A DNA stretch of 64,000 nt from SZAS-103 sp038316385 (lineage in GTDB: Bacteria; Pseudomonadota; Gammaproteobacteria; Xanthomonadales; Xanthomonadaceae): assembly GCA_038316385.1 (NCBI GenBank), contig JBBQAN010000005.1, forward strand, positions 62,001-126,000. The letters run 5' to 3'. The first letter of the stretch is position 1. Each line of letters opens with the position of its first letter. A program made the translations under genes and the position numbers. Below are positions 39,789 through 48,714 of this stretch, in pieces. Below the pieces are notes generated by a model. That model saw only the letters and a program-made list of their open reading frames with translations. It had not been told where the DNA came from and did no database searches.

Positions 39789-41615
39789 TCAACCGCGTGA
39801 AGCGCGCTTGCGGTCGTTTTCGGTGCGTTCCTTCTTGCGCAGGCGAATCGCGACAGGAGTGACTTCCACCAGTTCATCGTCGGCGATGAATTCCAGCGCT
39901 TGCTCCAGCGACAGCTTCACTGCCGGCGTTAGTGATTCGTTATCGTCCTTGCCGGACGCACGGAAGTTCGTCAGTTGCTTTGCGCGCAGGGCGTTGACCG
40001 TGAGGTCGTTGTCCTTGGCGTGGATGCCGACGATCTGGCCTTCGTAGATTTCCTCGCCGGGCTCGACCATCAAGCGGCCGCGTTCCTGCATGAACATCTG
40101 CGCGTAGGCAGGCGAGGGGCCGGTGCCGTTCGAGATCATCACGCCATTCTGGCGCTCGGCGATCGCGCCGTCCGACTTCGGCCCGTAGTGATCGAACACG
40201 TGGAACAGCAGGCCGGTGCCGGCGGTGATCGTGCGGAACTCGGTCTGGAATCCAATCAGTCCGCGCGCGGGAATCATGAAGTCGATGCGCACGCGACCCT
40301 TGCCGTCGGGTTCCATGTTGACGAGCTGGCCACGACGTTCGCCGAGGCGCTGCATCACGCCGCCCTGGTATTGTTCTTCCAGATCGACGACCAGCGATTC
40401 GTACGGTTCCATCTTCTGCCCATCGACGTCCTTGATGATGACTTCAGGACGCGACACCGCGAGCTCGTAGCCTTCGCGACGCATGGTCTCGATCAGGATC
40501 GACAGATGCAATTCACCACGCCCAGACACCTTGAACTTGTCGGCGTCGTCGGTCTCTTCGAGCTTCAGGGAGACGTTGTGTTGGGTTTCGCGAATCAGGC
40601 GATCGCGCAACTGACGCGAGGTCAGGAACTTGCCGCCGCTGCGATCCTTCTTGCCCGCGAACGGCGAATTGTTGACCTGAAACGTCATGCTGATCGTCGG
40701 CTCATCGACGGTGAGCACGGGCAACTGCTCGGGCGCATCGACTGCGCAGATCGTCTCGGAAATGCCGAGGTCGCCAATGCCGGACACCGCAATGATGTCG
40801 CCGGCCTGCGCTTCGTCCACTTCGCGACGCTCAAGACCCATGAAGCCGAGCACTTGCAGCACCTTGCCTTGACGCGGCTTGCCGTCGCGATTGAGGATGG
40901 TGACGGACTGGTTGGTGCGCACCGTGCCGCGCTGGATGCGACCGACGCCGATGATGCCGACGTAGTTGCTGTAGTCGAGCGAAGTCACGCGCATCTGGAA
41001 CGGGCCGTCCATGTCTACCGGCGGCGGCGCGACATGCTGGATGATCGCGTCGAATAACGGGTCCATGTTGCCTTCGCGCACGTCCGAGTTCAGCCCGGCA
41101 TAACCGTGCAATGCAGACGCGTAAACGATCGGAAAGTCGAGTTGTTCTTCGGTAGCGCCGAGGCGATCGAACAGGTCGAACGTCTGATTGACGACCCAGT
41201 CCGGGCGCGCGCCTGGACGATCGACCTTGTTCACCACGACGATGGGCTTGAAGCCCATCGCGAATGCTTTCTGGGTCACGAAGCGCGTCTGCGGCATCGG
41301 GCCATCCATCGCGTCAACCAGAATCAGCACCGAATCGACCATCGACAGCACGCGTTCAACCTCACCACCGAAGTCGGCATGGCCTGGCGTATCGACGATG
41401 TTGACGCGGTAATCCTTCCAGCGGATCGCGGTGTTCTTGGAAAGGATGGTGATGCCGCGTTCCTTTTCCAGGTCGTTGCTGTCCATCATGCGTTCGGTGG
41501 TGACCGTGCGCTCGCTGAAGGTGCCGGACTGCTTGAGCAGTTGATCGACGAGGGTGGTCTTGCCGTGGTCAACGTGGGCGACGATGGCGATGTTGCGGAG
41601 TTTTTCGATGGACAT
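39789..41615 (-). CDS. typA: Translational GTPase TypA/BipA
   Basis: A 608-residue ribosome-binding GTPase linked to stress adaptation and 50S assembly. It begins MSIEKLRNIAIVAHVDHGKT, with the P loop at residues 15-22, then DTPGHADF and NKVDRPGA. EF-G-like domains and the specific C-terminal domain are present (ends RLRKKERTENDRKRASRG). The ATG at 41615 aligns with the family; a longer in-frame extension upstream is not supported. Confidence 0.97.
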   Translation of the reverse strand: MSIEKLRNIAIVAHVDHGKTTLVDQLLKQSGTFSERTVTTERMMDSNDLEKERGITILSKNTAIRWKDYRVNIVDTPGHADFGGEVERVLSMVDSVLILVDAMDGPMPQTRFVTQKAFAMGFKPIVVVNKVDRPGARPDWVVNQTFDLFDRLGATEEQLDFPIVYASALHGYAGLNSDVREGNMDPLFDAIIQHVAPPPVDMDGPFQMRVTSLDYSNYVGIIGVGRIQRGTVRTNQSVTILNRDGKPRQGKVLQVLGFMGLERREVDEAQAGDIIAVSGIGDLGISETICAVDAPEQLPVLTVDEPTISMTFQVNNSPFAGKKDRSGGKFLTSRQLRDRLIRETQHNVSLKLEETDDADKFKVSGRGELHLSILIETMRREGYELAVSRPEVIIKDVDGQKMEPYESLVVDLEEQYQGGVMQRLGERRGQLVNMEPDGKGRVRIDFMIPARGLIGFQTEFRTITAGTGLLFHVFDHYGPKSDGAIAERQNGVMISNGTGPSPAYAQMFMQERGRLMVEPGEEIYEGQIVGIHAKDNDLTVNALRAKQLTNFRASGKDDNESLTPAVKLSLEQALEFIADDELVEVTPVAIRLRKKERTENDRKRASRG

Positions 41616-41749
41616 AAGAATCTCGCCCGCCGGCGTGGGCGAGTCTGGGATGGAGGAATGAAGCCGATCATTGTACCTGTTCGCGGCGCCCACTGCCGCA
41701 ATGCAGCAACGGGTTTCTTTCATCGATGATCGGCGAGTGCCGCCTTGTC

Positions 41750-43942
41750 TCAGGGGCGGCAGGCAGCGGGGAGGTATTTGATACCGATGGTGGTTCCGGC
41801 GGCTGTGTCGCAAGTCCAATGAATGGTCGTGCCCTGAGATTGCGGCATCAACACGAGAACGCTCGAACCACGTAGCTTGGGATTTGCTTTCGGCTCCTCG
41901 TAAGCCACGATAATCTTGCCGTCGGTTATGGTCACACTGCTCGTGTAATTGCCCGAAATCTGATCGGGTGCGGCCAATCCAGCCTGAGCATTGTCCCGAG
42001 GCATCCGTCCGTTGTTTGCGTAGTATTCGGCGACGGCGACCTTTGCACCATTGGCAAGCATCATGCCTTCGGACACCTGCGAGCGGATCACGTAATCCTG
42101 ATAAGCAGGAATGGCGATAGCGGCGAGGATCGCGACCACGGCGACCGTCGTCATCGAGCCGCCTTGGCCAACGAGTTCGGCGGGCGATTGTTCGTACGTC
42201 ACCTGCAAGGCGAGCCGTTGATCGTTCGCTTCCAATGCGATTCCCGCCGCACCTTCAACCGGCAGATGCAATTGGCTCGCGCTCGGAAGTTGGGTCAGGT
42301 CGTTCGGTTGGCCAAGGATGTCGCCGGCGCTCTGTAGCAGCCCCAAGTAGGTGTAGTAGACCTCGCGCTGCATGTTGCGGGTCGTGGCCGCAAATCCGAT
42401 GAGGGTATGGGCGCTGTCGTAAGACTGCGACGTGCGCAGCCAATCGCCGATCGAAGTGTCGGGGCTGGATGCGGCGCGATCGACCAAGGCTTGCGGCACT
42501 TTGGCGAACACTAGGTAATTGCCGTCTTCCACCCAATAGAGATGGCTTCCCGCGCGCGAGTACAGCTTCATCCACGCCGCCGTCTTCGAGTTCATTCCAG
42601 GTTGGTTGGCGGCTTGGGTCAGCGATGCGTTCAAACCGTTGATGTCCAGCTCGTGGATCTGCGCGCCGCCGATCTTGACGACGCTATTGCGCCAGCCGAA
42701 GCGTTTGGCGAGTTCGTCGAGCTTGGCGTAGAGAGCCGCGCGATCGCGCATACTTATCGCGAAATAAGTGCCGTTGGCATCGGCGAACAACACCTTTTGC
42801 GGGCCGACGAGGTTCGCTGAAGCGAGCGGATCCATGCCGGTCTTGGCCTGGATCGTTGACAGCACGGAATCGATCTGCGTGCGCACGCCGACACCAAAAT
42901 CGCGTTCAAGGTTGTCATGGATCGATTGCAGGTTTTGCGCACCTGGCGATGCGATGGTGACGACCCAATCGGGCTTCCCGGAAGATTTCAGGTCGATCGT
43001 GCCGGCATCCGTTGCGAGATATCCGAGCAATCGGGATTGCGGTGCACGGATCTGCAAGCGCAGCCGGCCGTGACCATTCACTGTTCCCCAGCCCAACGCG
43101 ACGCTTTGTGCGCGTTCAATCGCATCGTGAAGAACGCCATCCGGAGGTGCGTCGTGAAGCTGCGCGGCGAGCGTGTTGTTGATGCCCTTGGCGCTCAGCC
43201 ACACGAACAACCCCTGGCCGGAACTGTCGATCTCGCGCTCGTCGTCCTGCATCGGATGCGGATGTTCAGCTTTGAGTTGGGCGATGTCCTGCTGGAGCGT
43301 CAGTGCCGATGCCGTCGTGCCAACCGACAGGAACAGTCGATGCGCTTTGGCATCGAAATGCAACGCGCCGTATTTCTGCAACACGGCATCGCCGTTGGCG
43401 TCGAAAGGCGCCTGCAACGGTGAGGGTTGGCCCGCAGCCAATGCGGTGATGCGTGTGTTGAGGCTCGCAACATCCGGCACATCCAGGATTGTCGTCACCA
43501 AGACGCGACTGAACGGCGATACGCCGTCGCTGGCATCGATCACCGCGACTTCGATCGGCGCAGCCTGATCACCCAGCAACAATTGCACGACAGCGCCGCC
43601 TTCGGCTTGTGCCAGCAACGGTTCGGTGCTTGCGGCCTTGCGCAAGTCGGCAATGACTTTTGCGTGACGTTCATTGGCAAACGCCGCATCGAGCGGACGG
43701 CCATCCGGGGCCGACAACGTGCCCCAAAGTGAAGGAATGCGCGCATAGGCGACGGTGTGTTCGGGCAGACGTTTGCTGAGCCACGCCGGCTGCGAAATTT
43801 GCGCGTCGGCGCGGGCAATTGCTGCGGCATCGACGGCGGCAGGATGGCTTTCATTGCTCGACAAGCCGTTGCGATTGCAACCGGCGAAAAAGGTGAATGC
43901 TGCGATCGCGCTGACGAGCAGCACGCGCTGTTGGATTTTCAT
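41750..43942 (-). CDS. Lipoprotein with a C-terminal type IV pilin-like domain (fusion)
   Basis: A 730-residue predicted lipoprotein. It begins MKIQQRVLLVSAIAAF with lipobox FAGC near residue 20. Residues about 25-590 form a long domain of unknown function (a distant likeness to DUF3352 proteins is possible but not shown). At residues 597-625 a pilin-type hydrophobic helix follows, VAVVAILAAIAIPAYQDYV then IRSQVSEG, and the rest ends in a Cys pair (HWTCD ... PAACRP) as in type IVa pilins. The prepilin cleavage motif GFTLIE is absent, so the domain is not a standard pilin. No stop or frameshift separates the parts. The internal ATG at 42154 could in principle start a short pilin-like product. 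Confidence 0.85.
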   Translation of the reverse strand: MKIQQRVLLVSAIAAFTFFAGCNRNGLSSNESHPAAVDAAAIARADAQISQPAWLSKRLPEHTVAYARIPSLWGTLSAPDGRPLDAAFANERHAKVIADLRKAASTEPLLAQAEGGAVVQLLLGDQAAPIEVAVIDASDGVSPFSRVLVTTILDVPDVASLNTRITALAAGQPSPLQAPFDANGDAVLQKYGALHFDAKAHRLFLSVGTTASALTLQQDIAQLKAEHPHPMQDDEREIDSSGQGLFVWLSAKGINNTLAAQLHDAPPDGVLHDAIERAQSVALGWGTVNGHGRLRLQIRAPQSRLLGYLATDAGTIDLKSSGKPDWVVTIASPGAQNLQSIHDNLERDFGVGVRTQIDSVLSTIQAKTGMDPLASANLVGPQKVLFADANGTYFAISMRDRAALYAKLDELAKRFGWRNSVVKIGGAQIHELDINGLNASLTQAANQPGMNSKTAAWMKLYSRAGSHLYWVEDGNYLVFAKVPQALVDRAASSPDTSIGDWLRTSQSYDSAHTLIGFAATTRNMQREVYYTYLGLLQSAGDILGQPNDLTQLPSASQLHLPVEGAAGIALEANDQRLALQVTYEQSPAELVGQGGSMTTVAVVAILAAIAIPAYQDYVIRSQVSEGMMLANGAKVAVAEYYANNGRMPRDNAQAGLAAPDQISGNYTSSVTITDGKIIVAYEEPKANPKLRGSSVLVLMPQSQGTTIHWTCDTAAGTTIGIKYLPAACRP

Positions 43943-44161
43943 GCGGTAGTTCCCCAAGGTGAAGCAGTAGCGAAGATGGCCGGTATTCGGCATTCCGAAA
44001 TCGACGCGGCATGGTAGCAAACGGGTCTTTCCCACACTGCTCGGCAAACACCGTTATCATTCGCGCTGTGGTTTGCGTGCTCGTTCGCGATCGCCGACAG
44101 CCCATGCATCGATCCGATGCTGCGCCCGCCCAATTCCTGTATTCACATTCCGGAGAAACCG
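43943..44161. promoter_or_regulatory. Divergent promoter region
   Basis: This 219-base gap separates the lipoprotein-pilin gene (minus) from the cyclophilin gene (plus). A -10-like TATCAT is at 44055-44060 on the plus strand, but no good -35 box lies 16-18 bases upstream. Nothing else was recognised. Promoters for both genes must lie here. Confidence 0.35.
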
Positions 44162-44671
<510 letters not shown>

Positions 44672-44680
44672 TTACAATTT

Positions 44681-44704
44681 GGGTTGCAACTTCGATTGCA
44701 GCCC
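44681..44704. terminator. Hairpin in the convergent gap after ppiB
   Basis: GGGTTGCA (44681-44688) pairs with TGCAGCCC (44697-44704), with one G-U pair, around an 8-base loop. A second stem TGACGC/GCGTCA (44733-44751) overlaps the end of the next gene. Neither has a clear T run. They may serve as weak terminators between convergent genes. Confidence 0.35.
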
Positions 44705-44748
44705 ATGCGATCGCAGAGCACGTTGAATGCAGTGACGCGCCTGTTGCG

Positions 44749-45339
44749 TCAGTGCTCGAAGTGCGCGGAATCGAGTAGTCGCGATACATTCATCGCATCG
44801 CGGTCGTAGTAGTACTCGGCAGGCGCCATCCACAGAATGAAGCTGAGTCGGTCGCTGCGTGCGGCCGCCACCACCATGCCGCGATACTGCAAGCCTGCAT
44901 TCGTGCTGGCCTTGAACTCGAAGCGCAGTCCGTCGACATCGCCGAAACGCGCGGGCCGCAACCCTTCGGACTGGATGTTGACCGCGCCGGTTTCGGTCAG
45001 CGCGTCCAGCACGATGTCGCGGATTTCTTCGGCGTGCATCCCAGTGTGGAATGCGGGTGCGTCGGGTCGGTCGCTGCTGACGCGGCGCTCTAGGAACACA
45101 TGCTCGCCGCTCTTCACAGACGGCACGATGTAAAGACGATTGAGCGGAATGCCGTCGATCGTCCAGATCTGGTAGCGCGGAAATTCGAAGCGCGACCATG
45201 CGATCGGCGTATCGAATGCGATGCCGTTGGCAGACGCGTTCCCGGGCTGCACCAGTCGTCCGCCGCCGCAGCCAGCAAGCAATGCGATCACGGCAAACAG
45301 CATCAACATGGACGATGTTTTCAACGATGCATGATTCAC
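44749..45339 (-). CDS. Lipoprotein of unknown function, third gene of the M48 operon
   Basis: A 196-residue predicted lipoprotein with a hydrophobic N-terminus and lipobox LAGC near residue 24. The rest is soluble and unlike families I recognise. Its GTG start overlaps the stop of the M48 protease gene as GTGA, so it is translated together with that gene. An internal ATG (11 codons in) would also leave a full signal peptide. The coupling suggests a partner or substrate relation with the protease, which is inference. Confidence 0.75.
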   Translation of the reverse strand: MNHASLKTSSMLMLFAVIALLAGCGGGRLVQPGNASANGIAFDTPIAWSRFEFPRYQIWTIDGIPLNRLYIVPSVKSGEHVFLERRVSSDRPDAPAFHTGMHAEEIRDIVLDALTETGAVNIQSEGLRPARFGDVDGLRFEFKASTNAGLQYRGMVVAAARSDRLSFILWMAPAEYYYDRDAMNVSRLLDSAHFEH

Positions 45340-46529
45340 GGCGCGTGTCCCTGCAATTCGGCAAGATCGTGTGCGACGAAGGCGCGATCCGGCTCATTGC
45401 TGGCGAGTTTCAGGTAATGCTGCAAGGCGTCTATCGCTGCATCGCGTTCCCCGGCATCGCGCAAGGCCATGCCGTGTTCGCGCCACGCGGAGGTGGGTGG
45501 ATTTGGCAGGGCGATTGCCCGTGCGTACCAGCGTGCGGCTTCGCTGCGATCGCCCGGATTCGCACGGCGGCGATACGCTTCGCCGAGATAGAAACTCAGC
45601 AACGCCTTGTCTTCGACGGGTGCATCGACAAGCAATTCGGACACCACCAGGATCGATGCGGCGTATTGCCGCCGCGCCAGTTCCGCATCCAGCCAGTGCT
45701 GCAGGAATGGATGCGTGGCGGCACGATACGCGGCTTCATTGCGTTCACTGCCACGCGTCTGATTTCCTGAAATCGCAACCGCAGCAACTTCGGCGCGCAT
45801 GTCATCGAGCCGTTCGCGCGTTGCCGGATGCGTCGAGAAAATTCGCGATGGCTTTCCGTAAGTCTTGGTCTCGTCCTCGCGCAGTATCCGCGCCCACAAA
45901 TCCACGGCGGCTTGCGGATCGTAGCCACGCGCGACCATTTCACTGAAGCCGAGTTTGTCCGCTTCGCCTTCCTGTTCGCGCGAGAAACTCGACAACGCCG
46001 CCGTGCCTGCCAGTGTGCCAACCGAGCCGGCGATCGGAGCGCCAACGCCGGAGCTGGCGACTTCGAATGCGCTTGTCCATGCCGATACGTTCTTGCTGCG
46101 TCGCCATTCCTTCAGCACGTGTTGCGCGCGATAATGGCCGACCTCGTGCCCGATCACGAACGCGAGTTCGGCCTCATTGCGCACGCGCAGCAGTGCGCCC
46201 GTCCACAGGATCAACATGCCGTTCGGCGCCATCATCGCGTTGAACTGCGGTTGCTCGACGACATAGACGCGCATGTCGGCGCAGTAATCGGCCGCGACCT
46301 TGCATGCGACACCGCGCACGTAAAAGTTCAACGCAGGATCGCGCACGAGTTGCGGCGAGGACTGCAGTTCGCGTTCGGCGTGCTGCATTTCGTACCACAG
46401 TGCATCCTCATCGCTCCCTGCAACGGGGCGGCTGCCGGGAGTGGCGATGCGCACGGGCTCGTTTGCTGCGCAGGCGACCAACGCCAGCAACAGCGCGAAC
46501 ATGATCGGCATGCGCCAGCCGCGCATCAC
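45336..46529 (-). CDS. M48-family metalloprotease lipoprotein with TPR-like C-terminus
   Basis: A 397-residue predicted lipoprotein (lipobox LVAC with Cys20). The zinc protease motif HEVGH is at residues 128-132 and the third ligand Glu is in EQEGEAD (186-191 region), as in BepA/LoiP-type M48 proteases of the periplasm. The C-terminal ~150 residues look like helical repeats (TPR-like), as in BepA. The start is GTG 46529 (overlapping the upstream stop) or ATG 46526. Likely role is outer-membrane protein quality control, inferred from family and architecture. Confidence 0.9.
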   Translation of the reverse strand: MMRGWRMPIMFALLLALVACAANEPVRIATPGSRPVAGSDEDALWYEMQHAERELQSSPQLVRDPALNFYVRGVACKVAADYCADMRVYVVEQPQFNAMMAPNGMLILWTGALLRVRNEAELAFVIGHEVGHYRAQHVLKEWRRSKNVSAWTSAFEVASSGVGAPIAGSVGTLAGTAALSSFSREQEGEADKLGFSEMVARGYDPQAAVDLWARILREDETKTYGKPSRIFSTHPATRERLDDMRAEVAAVAISGNQTRGSERNEAAYRAATHPFLQHWLDAELARRQYAASILVVSELLVDAPVEDKALLSFYLGEAYRRRANPGDRSEAARWYARAIALPNPPTSAWREHGMALRDAGERDAAIDALQHYLKLASNEPDRAFVAHDLAELQGHAP

Positions 46530-47272
46530 AGCGGCACATCCTTGAGCAAGGATGCGACTGTGTCGTGCGCGCCGGCTGCATCGCGCAGGTCGCCATGTTC
46601 ATCGATCAACAGGTTGAACCACACGACCCGGCCGGTGCGCAGATCCACCAGCGAAGCCAACCCGACCTGTTCGCCGCCGCCGATGTCGCCGCCGAGCAGC
46701 AGAGCACCGACTACGCGCATCGCTGCGCGACCACTGCCGGTGTAACTGTCGCGGATGTAGGTGAATAGTGCGTAGTCGGCGCCGGTCGCTTCGCGCAACA
46801 CCGAAACGCCAGGGCCGAGCGTCCAGTCGAACCGCCCGTGTTTGGTCGCGAGATCCGTGTCGGGCCGGCTGTGCATCATGATGCTGTTCGCAACCGCCTG
46901 ATTCAGCAGCAGCAATTGCCTGATGCGATCGCTCGGCAGACCTGCTGACGGCGGAACATAGTTTGACAGCGTCGCTACGCCATGCGACGTGAGCAACTCA
47001 CGCACGGCGGCTGGGTACGCACGCCGCGCAGCTTCCGTCCATGCCGGGCGTGCCTCCTGCATGCCGCCGGCCATGACTTCGTAGAGTTCGATGTCCGGCT
47101 CGATCAGCACCACGCTGCCATGGATTTTCACTGGCGTGCCTGCGGCATCGCTCGCGGTGCGGATATTGGTGGTGGAGCATGCACCGAGCAATAGCGCGAT
47201 CGACACCGTCACGAATGCGCGGATCGTCGCCGACGCGCTGCGTTCCATCGAATGTGCATGACGCTGTGGCAT
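46526..47272 (-). CDS. Lipoprotein of unknown function, first gene of the M48 operon
   Basis: A predicted lipoprotein of 248 residues (240 if it starts at ATG 47248) with signal peptide and lipobox LGAC near residue 32. A glycine-rich segment, GALLLGGDIGGGEQVGLASL, is followed by VDLRTGRVVWFN, a pattern seen in several exported proteins of unknown function. Its stop overlaps the start of the M48 gene. The family is not recognised. Confidence 0.75.
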   Translation of the reverse strand: MPQRHAHSMERSASATIRAFVTVSIALLLGACSTTNIRTASDAAGTPVKIHGSVVLIEPDIELYEVMAGGMQEARPAWTEAARRAYPAAVRELLTSHGVATLSNYVPPSAGLPSDRIRQLLLLNQAVANSIMMHSRPDTDLATKHGRFDWTLGPGVSVLREATGADYALFTYIRDSYTGSGRAAMRVVGALLLGGDIGGGEQVGLASLVDLRTGRVVWFNLLIDEHGDLRDAAGAHDTVASLLKDVPL

Positions 47273-47401
47273 CGCAATCTCCCGATACCTGCATAGTGCG
47301 AGGCCTGCGTTGTGCGTTCAAGCAGGTTCGTTCGAGCCAGTCGGACGGATTGTCTGCTATCATTTTCGGCCTCGCAATCGTCTCTTTCCGAGGATTTCCC
47401 G

Positions 47402-48601
47402 ATGCTGCAACTCGCCCAGCGAGTCGGTCGCGCCAAGCCCAGCGCGATCATGGTCGTCGCCGAGAACGCCAAGCGTTTGAAGGGCGAAGGGCGCGACATC
47501 ATCAATTTCTCGATTGGCGTGCCGAACTTCCTGCCCGGCCCGCACGTGTACGACGCGGTGCGCAAGGCGCTCGACCACGACAGCGGCCAGTACGGCAGCA
47601 ATCGCGGTTCCGACGCATTGCTCGATGCGTTCATCGCGCACATGGAGCAGGTCGGCATGACCGGTTACACGCGCAAGAATTGCGCGATCGGCATCGGTGC
47701 GAAAGGCGTGTTGTACAACTTGATGGAAGTGCTGCTCGACGACGGCGACACGATCGCGTTTCCGACGCCGTACTGGACGAGTTACCTGGACATCGCCGAA
47801 ATCCTCGACGCAAAAATCCAGTTGCTGCCATGTCCGCCGGAACAGGATTACAAACTCACGCCCGCTCAGCTCGACGCCGCGCTCGCTTCGAAACCGAAAG
47901 TATTCCTGTTCAACAACCCGTCCAATCCGACCGGCATGGTCTACACGCGCGATGAAATCTCGGCGCTCGCCGACGTGCTGGTGAAACATCCGGAATGCTG
48001 GATCATCACCGACGACATCTACAATCGCATGGTGTTCGACGGCATCGGCTATCACAATTTCGTGATGGCGCGGCCGGAATTGCGCGACCGCGTGATCTTC
48101 ATGGATTCGTGTTCGAAGACCTACGGCATGCCGGGCTGGCGCATCGGTTTCGTCGCAGCGCCGGAAGTCGTCGCGAACGCGGTAGTGACATTGAACTCGA
48201 ATCACATCACCAATCTGCCAGAGGTCACCAGCGCCGCAGCGCTCGCCGCATTGAGCGGTCCGCAGGACGTGCCAATCGCGAAGAACGCCGAATTCCAGGA
48301 ACGCCGCGACCGCGTGATCGCTGCGATGCGCGCGATCCCCGGCGTCGTCTGCCCGAAGCCTCAAGGCGCTTTCTACGTGTTCCCGGACGTCAGCTGCGCG
48401 TTCGGCAAGATGCACGGCACGATGCGCATCGACAACGACGTGGATTTCTGCAATGCATTGCTCGAAGCCAAAGGCGTCGCCTGCGTGCCGGGCGTCGCAT
48501 TCGGCGAGCCACGCGCGCTGCGGATTTCATACACATGTCCGGCGAACCAGCTCGACGATGGATTGCGTCGTTTTCAGGATTTCTTTGCCGAGTTGAAATG
48601 A
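47402..48601 (+). CDS. Class I/II pyridoxal-phosphate aminotransferase
   Basis: A 399-residue aminotransferase of the aspartate aminotransferase fold. The PLP lysine is Lys239 in DSCSKTYGMPGWRIG. NNPSNPTG (171-178), the Asp-Asp-x-Tyr segment DDIYNR (204-209) and the C-terminal carboxylate-binding Arg in LRISYT are present. Length and motifs fit AspC-like enzymes of the I-gamma type; the exact substrate cannot be fixed. A TATCATTTTC -10-like sequence lies at 47358. Confidence 0.9.
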   Translation: MLQLAQRVGRAKPSAIMVVAENAKRLKGEGRDIINFSIGVPNFLPGPHVYDAVRKALDHDSGQYGSNRGSDALLDAFIAHMEQVGMTGYTRKNCAIGIGAKGVLYNLMEVLLDDGDTIAFPTPYWTSYLDIAEILDAKIQLLPCPPEQDYKLTPAQLDAALASKPKVFLFNNPSNPTGMVYTRDEISALADVLVKHPECWIITDDIYNRMVFDGIGYHNFVMARPELRDRVIFMDSCSKTYGMPGWRIGFVAAPEVVANAVVTLNSNHITNLPEVTSAAALAALSGPQDVPIAKNAEFQERRDRVIAAMRAIPGVVCPKPQGAFYVFPDVSCAFGKMHGTMRIDNDVDFCNALLEAKGVACVPGVAFGEPRALRISYTCPANQLDDGLRRFQDFFAELK

Positions 48602-48656
48602 TCCTTTCACAGGATGAGTTGGACGCGCAACGATCCAACCACCTGCAATATCAAAC

Positions 48657-48684
48657 CGTTCGTGGTGAGCCTGTCGAGCCACGT
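48657..48684. repeat. REP-like interspersed repeat copy
   Basis: The segment from CCGTTCGTGGTGAGC through CTGTCGAGCCACG matches the general form of a widespread bacterial repeat (TTCGTGGTGAGCCTGTCGA). CGTGG (48661-48665) and CCACG (48679-48683) can pair. It sits between the aminotransferase and mdh genes. A partial relative is at 35851-35874. Confidence 0.55.
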
Positions 48685-48714
48685 TGCGCCACCACCTGAT
48701 TTCGGAGCTAAACC

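Noticed and set aside
41616..41819. In-frame N-terminal extension of typA
   Set aside because: The 68 added residues are low-complexity basic sequence with no family match; TypA proteins begin at the methionine encoded at 41615.
44032..44060. Full sigma70 promoter upstream of ppiB
   Set aside because: A TATCAT -10 is present, but bases 16-18 upstream (CCACAC region) do not resemble a -35 box, so only a possible -10 is noted.
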